Origin: Novosphingobium sp. HII-3
Lineage (GTDB): Bacteria; Pseudomonadota; Alphaproteobacteria; Sphingomonadales; Sphingomonadaceae
DNA: 64,000 nt
Reading direction: 5' to 3'
Assembly: GCF_002916655.1 (NCBI RefSeq)
Contig: NZ_PPSM01000014.1
Location: forward strand, 310,001 to 374,000
Notes under the pieces: model-generated
Seen by the model: the letters and a program-made list of their open reading frames with translations, nothing else
Database searches by the model: none
Told to the model about the DNA's origin: nothing
Made by a program: the position numbers and the translations under genes
Part shown: piece by piece, positions 1 to 7,343 of the stretch
Numbering within the stretch: the first letter of the stretch is position 1
Layout of the letters: each line of letters begins with the position of its first letter

Positions 1-1
1 G

Positions 2-625
2 AACGCATACTACAACTCGACCTTGAACGAGATCGTGTTCCCTTCGGCGATCCTGCAGCCGCCCTTCTTCAACCTCTCGGCGGATCCGGCGGTGAACTAC
101 GGCGGCATCGGCGCGGTGATCGGGCATGAAATGGGCCATGGCTTTGACGACCAGGGCGCCAAGTCGGACGGCACGGGCAACCTGCGCGACTGGTGGACTC
201 CGGCGGACAAGGCGGCCTTCGAAAAGCTGCAGGATCGCCTGGCCGCCCAGTACGACTCCTTCTGCCCGTTCGATGAGGGCAAGACCTGCGTGAACGGTCG
301 CCTTACCATGGGCGAGAATATCGGTGACGTCGGCGGCCTCAGCCTGGCTTATCGCGCCTACAAGCTTTCGCTCAACGGCAAGGAAGCGCCCGTGATCGAC
401 GGCTTCACCGGCGACCAGCGTTTCTTCATGGGCTGGGCGCAGGTGTGGCGCTCCAAGGTACGCGAGGCGCAGGCTCGTCAGTACCTCGTGACCGACCCGC
501 ACTCGCCGCCGCAGTACCGCATCAACGGCGTCGTTCGCAATTTTGACGAATGGTACAAGGCGTTCAACGTGAAGCCGGGCGACAAGCTGTACCTCCCCCC
601 GAAGGAGCGCGTGCGCATCTGGTAA
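2..625 (+). CDS. M13-family zinc metallopeptidase, C-terminal part (cut by window edge)
   Basis: This is the C-terminal catalytic part of a neprilysin/PepO-type zinc endopeptidase; the reading frame is open from base 2, so the start lies outside the window. The sequence shows HEMGHGFDDQG, which holds the HExxH zinc ligands and catalytic Glu, and further on ENIGDVGGL, the M13 signature supplying the third ligand (Glu) and the Asp that orients the His. The chain ends in KERVRIW, matching the family's short Trp-ending C-terminus. By family knowledge such sphingomonad enzymes are secreted or periplasmic oligopeptidases of about 690 residues, so roughly two thirds is missing here. A hairpin with a short T-rich tail follows the stop and probably ends the transcript. 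Confidence 0.93.
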   Translation, partial: NAYYNSTLNEIVFPSAILQPPFFNLSADPAVNYGGIGAVIGHEMGHGFDDQGAKSDGTGNLRDWWTPADKAAFEKLQDRLAAQYDSFCPFDEGKTCVNGRLTMGENIGDVGGLSLAYRAYKLSLNGKEAPVIDGFTGDQRFFMGWAQVWRSKVREAQARQYLVTDPHSPPQYRINGVVRNFDEWYKAFNVKPGDKLYLPPKERVRIW

Positions 626-666
626 GGGAAAGCATTCTTTCGCCGGCAGGACCGGTGAATGAACAG

Positions 667-703
667 GACGGCGGCGGGCGAATGTCTGCCGCCGTCTTCG
701 TTT
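667..703 (+). terminator. Probable terminator after the M13 peptidase gene
   Basis: A perfect 9-bp stem GACGGCGGC/GCCGCCGTC (667-675 with 688-696) closes a 12-base loop and is followed by TTCGTTT. The stem is strong but the T tract is interrupted. It lies 42 bases after the peptidase stop, before the uppP promoter region. Confidence 0.6.
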
Positions 704-820
704 CCGCTGGTGACAGCGATGCCTGACGGCCCCGGTGCTCTCAGGCCATTCGCGACTTATTGCGATCCAAAGTGCGTCCGGCGTTGACTTGGCCGCTTTG
801 GGCGTCATGACCTGCGGTCC

Positions 821-1633
821 ATGGATCTGACACTAACCGCAATACTCCTCGGCATCGTCGAGGGCCTCACCGAGTTCCTGCCGGTCTCCTCGACCGGGCA
901 CCTCATCCTTGCCACCCGGCTCTTCGGGTATGACGCAAGCCAGTGGTCGACGTTCAACATCGTCATCCAGCTTGGCGCCATCCTTGCCGTCATAGTGCAG
1001 TTCTGGCGCACGTTCTGGGCGGTGGGGCAGGGGCTGCTCAAGTGGCACCCGTCGTCCCTGCGCTTCGTGCGCAACGTCCTCCTCGCCTTCATCCCTTCGG
1101 CCATCCTGGGTCTGCTGCTGAATGACTGGATCGAAGGGCTGCTGGGCGAACCGGGAGTCGTCGCCTGGGCGCTCATCATCGGCGGCATCGCCATTCTCGG
1201 GGTTGAGAAGGTGGCCCGGCAGGGGCCGCTGACGGGCGTGGCCGAACTGCCGGCGCGCCAGTGTCTTGGCGTCGGGCTTGCGCAATGCCTGGCGATGGTT
1301 CCGGGCGTCAGCCGGTCGGGCGCGACGATCATGGGAGCGCTGGCCATGGGCATCGAGCGCCGTACGGCTGCCGAATTCAGCTTCTTCCTCGCCGTTCCGA
1401 CGATGGTGGGGGCGACAACGCTTGAACTTGTGAAGCATCACGAAACCCTGATGGCCGGAGCCGGTCCCGTAGGCTGGACGGAGATCGCCATCGGCTTCGT
1501 CGTCTCGTTCATCGTGGCTCTTGTCGTCATCAAGGCCTTCATGGCCTTCGTCAGCCGCTCCGGCTTCGCACCCTTCGCCTGGTACCGTATCGTTGCGGGC
1601 GCCGTGGCGCTGATCCTTCTCGGCCGGGCCTGA
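821..1633 (+). CDS. uppP: Undecaprenyl-diphosphatase UppP (BacA family)
   Basis: This inner-membrane enzyme removes a phosphate from undecaprenyl diphosphate and so regenerates the lipid carrier for peptidoglycan and polysaccharide synthesis; overproduction gives bacitracin resistance in other bacteria. At 270 residues it is the usual family length. Both signature motifs are present: EGLTEFLPVSSTGHL at residues 14-28, with the catalytic Glu pair and Ser-rich loop, and PGVSRSG at about 161-167. Hydrophobic segments run throughout and the chain ends in a membrane helix. The stop is only 5 bases from the next start (PPK2), so the two are very probably co-transcribed. A TTGACT hexamer lies at 784-789 but I cannot pair it with a good -10. 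Confidence 0.97.
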   Translation: MDLTLTAILLGIVEGLTEFLPVSSTGHLILATRLFGYDASQWSTFNIVIQLGAILAVIVQFWRTFWAVGQGLLKWHPSSLRFVRNVLLAFIPSAILGLLLNDWIEGLLGEPGVVAWALIIGGIAILGVEKVARQGPLTGVAELPARQCLGVGLAQCLAMVPGVSRSGATIMGALAMGIERRTAAEFSFFLAVPTMVGATTLELVKHHETLMAGAGPVGWTEIAIGFVVSFIVALVVIKAFMAFVSRSGFAPFAWYRIVAGAVALILLGRA

Positions 1634-1638
1634 GTACG

Positions 1639-2430
1639 ATGGACGACTCGACCAGGAAGATCGGTCGCAAGGACTACCAGAAGCTGCTCGAGCCGATGGA
1701 GCGGGAGCTTGTCGGCGCCGCCCGGTGGGCGCAGGTCACGGGCGCGCGGATCGTCGTCATTTTCGAGGGCCGCGACACTGCGGGGAAAGGCGGCGCGATC
1801 AAAGCCGTCTCCGGCCAGCTAAACCCGCGCCAGTGCCGCACCGTTGCCCTTGCCGCGCCCAGCGAACGAGAACAGGGGCAGTGGTACTTCCAACGCTACA
1901 TCACGCATCTGCCTACGCGCGGCGAGATCGTGCTGTTCGACCGGTCGTGGTATAACCGTGCGGGAGTGGAGCGGGTCATGGGCTATGCGAGCGAGGCGCA
2001 GGTGGAAGCGTTCTTGCGCGACGCGCCCGTTTTCGAGCACATGCTGATCGCGGATGGCATCCTCCTCTTCAAGTACTGGCTGGCCTGCGATCAGGACAAG
2101 CAGGAAGAGCGTCTGGCTGAAAGGCTGGAAGATCCGTTGAAGCGCTGGAAGCTGTCACCCGTCGATATCGCAGCCCGCGAGAAGTACGCGGAATACACGC
2201 GCGCCCGTGAGGCGATGCTGAAGGCGACTCACACGGCAGAGGCTCCCTGGACGCTCGTAGATTTCAACGATCAGCGCCGTGGAAGACTGACCCTGATTCG
2301 CGATCTGTTGGACCGCCTGCCGGACACGCAATGCAGCCCGCCTGAATACGAGTTCCCGCCTCTGGAAGGAAAGCTGCAGCCTGAAGAATTCGGCTTTATT
2401 CAGCCGATCCCGCCATTCCCGCTCTCCTGA
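1639..2430 (+). CDS. ppk2: Polyphosphate kinase 2 (PPK2 family)
   Basis: PPK2 enzymes move phosphate between polyphosphate and nucleoside di- or monophosphates in the cytoplasm. The 263-residue chain is a single-domain PPK2. It has the Walker A loop EGRDTAGKGG (43-52) and a Walker B/lid region FDRSWYNRAGVERVMGY (100-116), both diagnostic of the family. Residues further on (KYWLACDQDKQEERLAERLEDPLKRWKLS region, given only by position, about 144-172) fit the usual lid. Whether it favours GDP, ADP or AMP cannot be read with confidence. It starts 5 bases after uppP, an arrangement that couples a phosphate-releasing cell-wall step with a phosphate-storage enzyme. A hairpin follows the stop. Confidence 0.93.
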   Translation: MDDSTRKIGRKDYQKLLEPMERELVGAARWAQVTGARIVVIFEGRDTAGKGGAIKAVSGQLNPRQCRTVALAAPSEREQGQWYFQRYITHLPTRGEIVLFDRSWYNRAGVERVMGYASEAQVEAFLRDAPVFEHMLIADGILLFKYWLACDQDKQEERLAERLEDPLKRWKLSPVDIAAREKYAEYTRAREAMLKATHTAEAPWTLVDFNDQRRGRLTLIRDLLDRLPDTQCSPPEYEFPPLEGKLQPEEFGFIQPIPPFPLS

Positions 2431-2445
2431 TTTGCGCTCCCGCAC

Positions 2446-2474
2446 TTGACTTTGCCGCCCTGATCCAGCAAGGG
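2446..2474 (+). promoter_or_regulatory. Candidate sigma-70 promoter of rpmG
   Basis: TTGACT (2446-2451), a 17-base spacer and CAAGGG (2469-2474). The -35 is close to consensus; the -10 is not, but the same TTGAC-N-N17-YAAGGG layout stands upstream of rpsT, the other ribosomal protein gene in the window. Confidence 0.4.
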
Positions 2475-2487
2475 CCGCAACCTTGAA

Positions 2488-2511
2488 AGGGCGGTGCTCC
2501 GGTGCCGCCCT
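2488..2511 (+). terminator. Hairpin between ppk2 and rpmG
   Basis: AGGGCGG (2488-2494) pairs perfectly with CCGCCCT (2505-2511) around a 10-base loop. There is only a weak T-rich tail (CTGTGGTTTG). It lies in what would be the rpmG leader if the candidate promoter at 2446-2474 is real, so it could be an attenuator-like leader structure rather than the ppk2 terminator. Confidence 0.3.
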
Positions 2512-2575
2512 CTGTGGTTTGTCGAAACGCCGGCCTGCCAGGGCGGCTGAAACTTAGAGAGTACAGGAAACCGCC

Positions 2576-2743
2576 ATGGCGAAGCCCGCAACCGTCAAGA
2601 TCCGTCTGGTCTCGACCGCCGACACCGGATTTTTCTACGTCACGAAGAAGAATCCCCGGAACACGACCGAAAAGTTCAGCTTCAAGAAGTACGATCCCGT
2701 CGCGCGCAAGCACGTCGAGTTCAAGGAAGCCAAGATCAAGTAA
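2576..2743 (+). CDS. rpmG: 50S ribosomal protein L33
   Basis: A 55-codon gene encoding the small basic ribosomal protein L33. The translation starts [20 protein letters not shown] and ends EFKEAKIK, the standard alphaproteobacterial L33 pattern, with the [10 protein letters not shown] stretch that identifies the family. It lacks the zinc-binding Cys pairs found in some L33 paralogues, so it is the Cys-free form. An AGGAAA ribosome-binding site precedes the ATG. The gene stands alone between ppk2 and lolA; a TTGACT-led promoter lies about 100 bases upstream. Confidence 0.97.
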   Translation: MAKPATVKIRLVSTADTGFFYVTKKNPRNTTEKFSFKKYDPVARKHVEFKEAKIK

Positions 2744-2785
2744 GGTTCACTGCCGGTTCAACGCGGTGGACCCAACGGGAAAACC

Positions 2786-3442
2786 ATGAACCACACGATG
2801 AAAACCTTTCGATCCTGTGTAGGCGCGGCCGTTTTGGCCGCGCTTTCCGTTCCTGCCGTCCTTGCGCCGGCTCCGGCGCTTGCCGCCGGTGAGGCTGAAG
2901 CAAGGCAGCTCGATCAGGCGGTCGCCGCGCTCCGGAGCATCGATTCGATGAAGGCGAACTTCGTCCAGACCGATCGGTCCGGGCAGACCGTTCGCGGCGA
3001 ATTGACGCTGAAGCGCCCCGGCAAGATCCGTTTCCAGTACGAGAAGAGCGCGAACATGCTCATCGTCGGGGACGGCAAGGCCCTGACGCTCATCGACTAT
3101 GACGTGCGGCAGGTCCAGCGCTGGCCCATCAAGAACAGCCCGCTCGGCGCGCTGCTCGATCCCAGCCGTGACGTGGCGAAGTTCGGTAAAGTGCTGAGCA
3201 CCGGCAATCCCAACGTCATCAGCATCGAAGTGCGCGACCGCTCGCATCCCGAATACGGGATCATCACGCTCATCTTCACGCGCAAGGCCTCGGCCCCGGG
3301 CGGTCTGGAACTGTCGTACTGGGTCGCCCTCGATTCGCAGAACAAGCGGACGACGATCAGCCTCAGCAACCAGCGCTACGGCGTGCCGGTCACGGATGCC
3401 GATTTCCGCTGGGTCGACCCTCGTCCGCGCAACCGTCGATGA
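2786..3442 (+). CDS. lolA: LolA-like outer-membrane lipoprotein carrier protein
   Basis: LolA is the periplasmic chaperone that carries lipoproteins from the LolCDE transporter to the outer membrane. The 218-residue product begins with a clear Sec signal peptide (basic start, hydrophobic run from about residue 12, and Ala-x-Ala cleavage near ALAAGEA at about 30-34). The mature part shows the LolA pattern: an early SIDSMKANFVQTD segment, GELTLKRPGKIRFQYE, and a central LLDPSRDV segment. A second in-frame ATG at 2801 would shorten the signal peptide by five residues and cannot be excluded. It follows rpmG by 42 bases and may share its transcript. Confidence 0.88.
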   Translation: MNHTMKTFRSCVGAAVLAALSVPAVLAPAPALAAGEAEARQLDQAVAALRSIDSMKANFVQTDRSGQTVRGELTLKRPGKIRFQYEKSANMLIVGDGKALTLIDYDVRQVQRWPIKNSPLGALLDPSRDVAKFGKVLSTGNPNVISIEVRDRSHPEYGIITLIFTRKASAPGGLELSYWVALDSQNKRTTISLSNQRYGVPVTDADFRWVDPRPRNRR

Positions 3443-3764
3443 TGCCGCACGGCCGAGCGCAAGCCGTTCGGCCCTCGCGACAGATAGCGACACTTTTCTG
3501 AATCTTGTTCACTTGGCAGCAAGGCGAAGCACCCTACATAGGGAGGGTCAGAACGGCTTGAGGCGGGTTTTCCCCCCTGTTGCCCGCGCCTCCTGAGTGG
3601 TCGGTCTGATACTAGCGTGACGAACGCTTACAGGAACCCTCGAGCCTCTGCCCCCGGCTCGGGGGTTTTCTGCGTTCGGGGTTCGCCGGCTGTCGTTCCG
3701 GTCGGGTCCGGGATAGGCGGCACAGCCTCTGGCAATTCCCTCCACGGGTGCCTAAAGCCGCCTC
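3443..3764. other. Intergenic region lolA-xth with candidate small RNA
   Basis: I find no credible protein gene in these 322 bases. It contains a promoter-like pair TTGGCA-N16-TACATA (about 3512-3539), a hairpin built from GAGGCGGG and CCCGCGCCTC (within about 3558-3595) and a terminator at 3635-3669. Together these could define a short structured transcript of about 125 bases. An alternative reading is that the whole is only the xth leader or a lolA terminator region. Confidence 0.4.
3635..3669 (+). terminator. Rho-independent terminator
   Basis: CCCTCGAGCC (3637-3646) pairs with GGCTCGGGGG (3656-3665), one G-U pair, around a 9-base loop, and TTTT follows directly. It lies 195 bases after lolA and about 100 before xth, so it ends either the lolA transcript or a separate small RNA. 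Confidence 0.75.
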
Positions 3765-4553
3765 ATGAAGATCGCCACCTGGAACATCAATTCCGTTCGC
3801 CTGCGCATTGATCAGGTCGAACGGCTGCTGACCGAACAGGCGCCCGATGTCCTCTGTCTGCAGGAAATCAAGGTTGCCGAGCACCTCTTCCCGCATGCTA
3901 TGTTCGAGCGCCTCGGCTACACTCACCGGGCGGTTCATGGGCAGAAGGGCTATCACGGCGTCGCCACCGTTTCGAAAGTGCCGTTCCGGGACTTCTCGAA
4001 GCACGATTGGCAGGACAACGGTGAGGCGCGGCACATTGGGGTCGAACTCCTCGGCGCTGGCCAAGGGCTCATCGTGGAGAACGTCTACATCCCCGCCGGC
4101 GGGGACGTCGCCGATCGCGAGGTGAACCCCAAGTTTGGCCAGAAGCTCGACTTCCTCGAACGCATGACGCGCTGGGCCGACCGGATTGACCGCCCGACGC
4201 TGATCGTCGGCGACTTCAACATCGCACCGCTGGAATGCGACGTCTACGACCACAAGGCCCTGCTGAAGGTCGTGAGTCACACACCGGTCGAGGTGGAGAC
4301 GCTCAGGCGTTTTCAGGATGCGCACGGATGGGAGGATCTCGGCCGGCGCTTCATCCCGGCGCCGGAGCGGAACTACTCCTGGTGGTCGTACCGCAGCTAT
4401 TGGCGGCAGAAGGACCAGGGCCGACGTCTGGACCACATGTGGGCATCGCCCGAACTGGCCGGGCGGGCGCGCGCGCACCGTTTCGTGGAAGAGACGCGGC
4501 GGTGGGAGCAGCCCAGCGACCATGTGCCGCTGATCACGGAGTTCGAGCTCTGA
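3765..4553 (+). CDS. xth: Exodeoxyribonuclease III (AP endonuclease)
   Basis: This enzyme cleaves DNA 5' to abasic sites and trims 3' ends during base-excision repair. The 262-residue chain has the full endonuclease/exonuclease/phosphatase fold signatures: WNINSVR (6-12), LQEIK with metal-binding Glu34, GDFNIAP (149-155) with catalytic Asp and Asn, and SDHVPL (251-256) with the closing Asp-His pair. The size fits the E. coli XthA class. Its stop codon overlaps the likely start of ribA. mutM, another base-excision enzyme, lies 1.1 kb downstream on the same strand. Confidence 0.97.
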   Translation: MKIATWNINSVRLRIDQVERLLTEQAPDVLCLQEIKVAEHLFPHAMFERLGYTHRAVHGQKGYHGVATVSKVPFRDFSKHDWQDNGEARHIGVELLGAGQGLIVENVYIPAGGDVADREVNPKFGQKLDFLERMTRWADRIDRPTLIVGDFNIAPLECDVYDHKALLKVVSHTPVEVETLRRFQDAHGWEDLGRRFIPAPERNYSWWSYRSYWRQKDQGRRLDHMWASPELAGRARAHRFVEETRRWEQPSDHVPLITEFEL

Positions 4554-5629
4554 GCCAGACCGCTGCCTCCGCCCTGCCGGGGCCGGGACCGCGCCGGGTG
4601 GCACTGGCGCTCGATGCGCTGCGGCACGGGTGGCCGGTGGACGTGGCCGGCTTGCGGCTGCTGCCGGCGGAAACCGCGTTCGCAGAGGGGGTAAGCGCGC
4701 CCTGCATGCTCATATCCGCGGCGCGCGCGGTGACGCTGAGGTTGGCCAACCAGCGCGAGGCTGCGGTTCCCGAAGCGCCCGTCCTGATCCGCGCGGCGGA
4801 GCCGTTCGATCTTGAAGCCGCCCGTGCCGTTGCCGATCCCGCCCTTGACCTCGCGTATCCGATGAAGGGCCCCTTTGTGGCCGAGCCCATTCCTGATCGC
4901 GCCGCGGCGTGCGCAGCGATGGAACTGGCGCGGCTTGCGGGCATCCTCCCGGCCTACCTGCTGGAACCCGCGCCGGAAGGGGAAGCGCAGGCCGTGTCCA
5001 GCGAGGACTTGGCGGAATGGAAGGACACGCGCCACCTGCGAATCGCCTCGCGCGCTCACCTTCCGGTGGAGGCCACCGAGAGCGCCGAGATCGTGGCGTT
5101 CCGGGCGCTCGATGATCTGCGTGAGCATGTGGCTCTGGTGATCGGCTCTCAGGACGGCGAGCGCGCGCCCCTGGTGCGGCTCCATTCCGAGTGCCTGACG
5201 GGAGACATCCTCGGCAGTCTCAAGTGCGATTGCGGGCCGCAGCTGAAAGCCGCCCTGCGCGCGATGGCGAAGGAAGCCGAGAACGGCGGATGGGGCGTGC
5301 TCCTGTATCTTCGTCAGGAAGGCCGCGGAATCGGCCTTGTGAACAAGCTGCGCGCCTATAGCCTGCAGGACCTCGGTTACGACACGGTCGACGCGAACAA
5401 CAGGCTCGGCCTTCCTACGGAGGCGCGCGACTTCCCGGTCGCGGCGCGTATGCTTGAACTTCTCGGCGTTCACGCGATTCGGCTGATGACGAACAATCCG
5501 GCCAAGGTTGCCGCCCTGCAGGAGGTTGGCGTCGAGGTCGTCGAGCGAGTGCCGCACCAGTTGCCGCCTAACCCGCACAACGCCCGCTATCTGGAGACGA
5601 AGCGCGACCGTACCGGGCATTTCCTCTGA
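4550..5629 (+). CDS. ribA: GTP cyclohydrolase II with N-terminal extension
   Basis: RibA converts GTP to 2,5-diamino-6-ribosylamino-4-pyrimidinone 5'-phosphate, the first step of riboflavin synthesis. The C-terminal part carries the zinc site (SECLTGDILGSLKCDCG, Cys at about 216, 227 and 229) and RQEGRGIGL at about 255-263, and ends with the conserved MTNNPAK segment. About 200 residues precede the zinc site, far more than in E. coli RibA; related alphaproteobacterial enzymes have a similar extra domain. The start is uncertain. A CTG at 4550, overlapping the xth stop and 8 bases after GGAG, gives an N-terminus that fits relatives. The first ordinary start that keeps most of the domain is GTG 4598. 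Confidence 0.9.
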   Translation: MSQTAASALPGPGPRRVALALDALRHGWPVDVAGLRLLPAETAFAEGVSAPCMLISAARAVTLRLANQREAAVPEAPVLIRAAEPFDLEAARAVADPALDLAYPMKGPFVAEPIPDRAAACAAMELARLAGILPAYLLEPAPEGEAQAVSSEDLAEWKDTRHLRIASRAHLPVEATESAEIVAFRALDDLREHVALVIGSQDGERAPLVRLHSECLTGDILGSLKCDCGPQLKAALRAMAKEAENGGWGVLLYLRQEGRGIGLVNKLRAYSLQDLGYDTVDANNRLGLPTEARDFPVAARMLELLGVHAIRLMTNNPAKVAALQEVGVEVVERVPHQLPPNPHNARYLETKRDRTGHFL

Positions 5630-5669
5630 CGCTTGGACGTGAGCGCGCCCGTACCTATCTGAGGCCCTC

Positions 5670-6482
5670 ATGCCAGAATTACCCGAAGTCGAAACGACCG
5701 TGCGCGGTCTCGCCCGCTTCCTGGAGGGAGAGCGCATCGCCCGTGTCTCGCTCAACCGGCTGGACTTGCGGCGGCCATTCCCGTCCGACCTCGTCCAGTC
5801 GTTAACCGGGGCTCGCGTCACCACGCTCGGGCGCCGGGCAAAGTACGGCCTCATCCACACCGATCGTGAGCAGACCATGGTCTTTCATCTCGGAATGTCC
5901 GGGCGCTGGAGGATCGAACCCGAAGCGCCCGACAGGCATGACCATCTCGTGCTGGAGACAGGCTCCGGTCATGTTCTGGCCCTCAACGATGCCCGCAGGT
6001 TCGGTTCTGTCGATCTCGTCTCCACCCCGGGGCTTCATGCGTGGGGGCCTTTCGCGGCGCTGGGGCCGGAGCCGCTTGGGGACGCACTAACCGCCGCGCA
6101 CCTGCGCAGCGCCTTTGCGGGGCGGACCGCACCGGTGAAGCAGCTTCTGCTGGATCAGGCCATCGTGGCGGGCCTCGGCAACATCTACGTCTGCGAGGCG
6201 CTGTTCCGCTCCGGCATCCGTCCCGACAAACCGGGCGGCCGCGTGAGCCGGCCGGCGCTCGAGCGGCTCGTGCCGGCGATAAGGGAGGTACTTGCCGAAT
6301 CGATCGCGGCAGGCGGCTCGACCATCAAGGACTACGCCCAGCCAAACGGGGAACTGGGGTACTTCGCGGCTTCGTGGCGGGTCTACGGTCGCGAAGGCGA
6401 TGCCTGTTCCTGCGGAGCGCCTGTCCTGCGGTTCGTGCAGGGTGGGCGGAGCACGTTCTGGTGCCGCAAGTGCCAGAAATGA
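5670..6482 (+). CDS. mutM: Formamidopyrimidine-DNA glycosylase (Fpg)
   Basis: MutM removes 8-oxoguanine and other oxidised purines and cuts the abasic site by beta,delta-elimination. The 270-residue product starts MPELPEVETT, which includes catalytic Pro2 (Schiff-base nucleophile, N-terminal after Met removal) and Glu3. The central helix-two-turn-helix is seen at QAIVAGLGNIYVCEALFRSG, and the C-terminus ends with the four-Cys zinc finger C-x-C-x16-C-x2-C (last residues CRKCQK). The gene is complete and of normal length. It precedes rpsT and dnaA, an order found in many alphaproteobacteria. Confidence 0.97.
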   Translation: MPELPEVETTVRGLARFLEGERIARVSLNRLDLRRPFPSDLVQSLTGARVTTLGRRAKYGLIHTDREQTMVFHLGMSGRWRIEPEAPDRHDHLVLETGSGHVLALNDARRFGSVDLVSTPGLHAWGPFAALGPEPLGDALTAAHLRSAFAGRTAPVKQLLLDQAIVAGLGNIYVCEALFRSGIRPDKPGGRVSRPALERLVPAIREVLAESIAAGGSTIKDYAQPNGELGYFAASWRVYGREGDACSCGAPVLRFVQGGRSTFWCRKCQK

Positions 6483-6506
6483 GCCGTTTGCGCAGGCCCC
6501 CTCGGC

Positions 6507-6535
6507 TTGACGCAATCGTGCTTCAACTGTAAGGG
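6507..6535 (+). promoter_or_regulatory. Candidate promoter of rpsT
   Basis: TTGACG (6507-6512), a 17-base spacer and TAAGGG (6530-6535), about 90 bases before the rpsT start. The layout is the same as that before rpmG. Confidence 0.4.
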
Positions 6536-6626
6536 GCGCGCTTTCCGGCGAGTCCGCTCGCCAGCAGATTCGTTAGGCAATGGGGCCGCCCAGTCACGTG
6601 TTGGCCGCCCAGACAGAGGAAATTCG

Positions 6627-6887
6627 ATGGCCAATACGCCGCAAGCCCGCAAGCGCATCCGTCGCAACGAGCGCCGCGCCGAGATCAATACCAACCGCGT
6701 CAGCCGCATCCGCACCTTCATCAAGAAGGTTGAAAGCGCACTGGCTGGTGGTGACAAGACTGCCGCTGCCGCTGCCCTGAAGGAAGCCCAGCCGGAACTG
6801 GCTCGTGGCGTGGCTCGTGGCGTGCTTCACAAGAACACCGCTTCGCGCAAGCTGTCGCGTCTGACGAAGCGCGTCGCCGCTCTCTGA
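6627..6887 (+). CDS. rpsT: 30S ribosomal protein S20
   Basis: S20 is a primary 16S rRNA-binding protein of the small subunit. The 86-residue, strongly basic product begins [17 protein letters not shown] and ends in [11 protein letters not shown], both typical of S20, and would form the known three-helix bundle. An AGAGGA ribosome-binding site lies 7 bases before this ATG; upstream in-frame codons to 6507 do not resemble S20 and are excluded. A very strong terminator follows, separating it from dnaA. Confidence 0.97.
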   Translation: MANTPQARKRIRRNERRAEINTNRVSRIRTFIKKVESALAGGDKTAAAAALKEAQPELARGVARGVLHKNTASRKLSRLTKRVAAL

Positions 6888-6942
6888 TCGAGAGGCGATT
6901 CGCATCTGGAGGCAGGTTGCTAGACACCTGTCTCAGGACGTA

Positions 6943-6990
6943 ACGAGAACGGAGCCGGGGTCCTGCGACCCCGGCTCCGTTCTCGTTTTT
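6943..6990 (+). terminator. Strong rho-independent terminator of rpsT
   Basis: A perfect 20-bp stem (6943-6962 with 6967-6986) with a CTGC tetraloop runs straight into a run of five Ts (6986-6990). It is the strongest terminator hairpin in the window and insulates dnaA from rpsT transcription. Confidence 0.95.
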
Positions 6991-7270
6991 GCTGCAGCGC
7001 AATGTGCTCTGCGTTAAACCGCCGAAAAGCTTGTGATTCGGACTGCTGCATCGCGTAAGCATTTGAAAATATGGCTTATTACGCTTTAGCGACGGTTTTT
7101 CGCCACTCCTGCCAAGTCAACCTTCATAATTTTTTTTATTTGAGGAGGGCCGTCTTGCCTGCAGTGCAAAGCGGTTCCTAAAAGGGTTCCCGGCCGTTGC
7201 GGAACTGGCCGGGCAAACAGCGATTCAGAGTAGAACTACGGCCGCGGGCAGGTGTTCGCGGTTGGGAGAG

Positions 7271-7285
7271 TTTTACTCTGTAAAA
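7271..7285. promoter_or_regulatory. Palindrome upstream of dnaA, possible operator
   Basis: TTTTAC-TCT-GTAAAA is a perfect 6-3-6 inverted repeat 58 bases before the dnaA start. The related element CAGAGTA at 7226-7232 is the exact reverse complement of TACTCTG (7274-7280) inside it, so a longer stem with a 41-base loop is also possible. The binding factor is unknown. Confidence 0.35.
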
Positions 7286-7343
7286 ATGGCGCCCGGCTTG
7301 TCGCAGCAGGTGGGGATCACGCGAACTAGGGGGTTCAAAAACG

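Larger units (their letters stand above)
6888..7343. other. rpsT-dnaA intergenic region
   Basis: These 456 bases contain no protein gene. They hold the rpsT terminator (6943-6990), an AT-rich stretch around 7060-7145 including an eight-T run and unusually low GC for this window, and a palindrome at 7271-7285 close to dnaA. I searched for DnaA boxes of the form TTATNCACA and found no good match, so I do not call this an origin; alphaproteobacterial origins often lie elsewhere (near hemE). GATTC (a GANTC, CcrM-type site) occurs at 7222-7226. Confidence 0.6.

Noticed and set aside
3450-3473. GGCCGA/TCGGCC hairpin after lolA as a terminator
   Set aside because: Short stem, long loop and no T tract; the later terminator at 3635-3669 is better.
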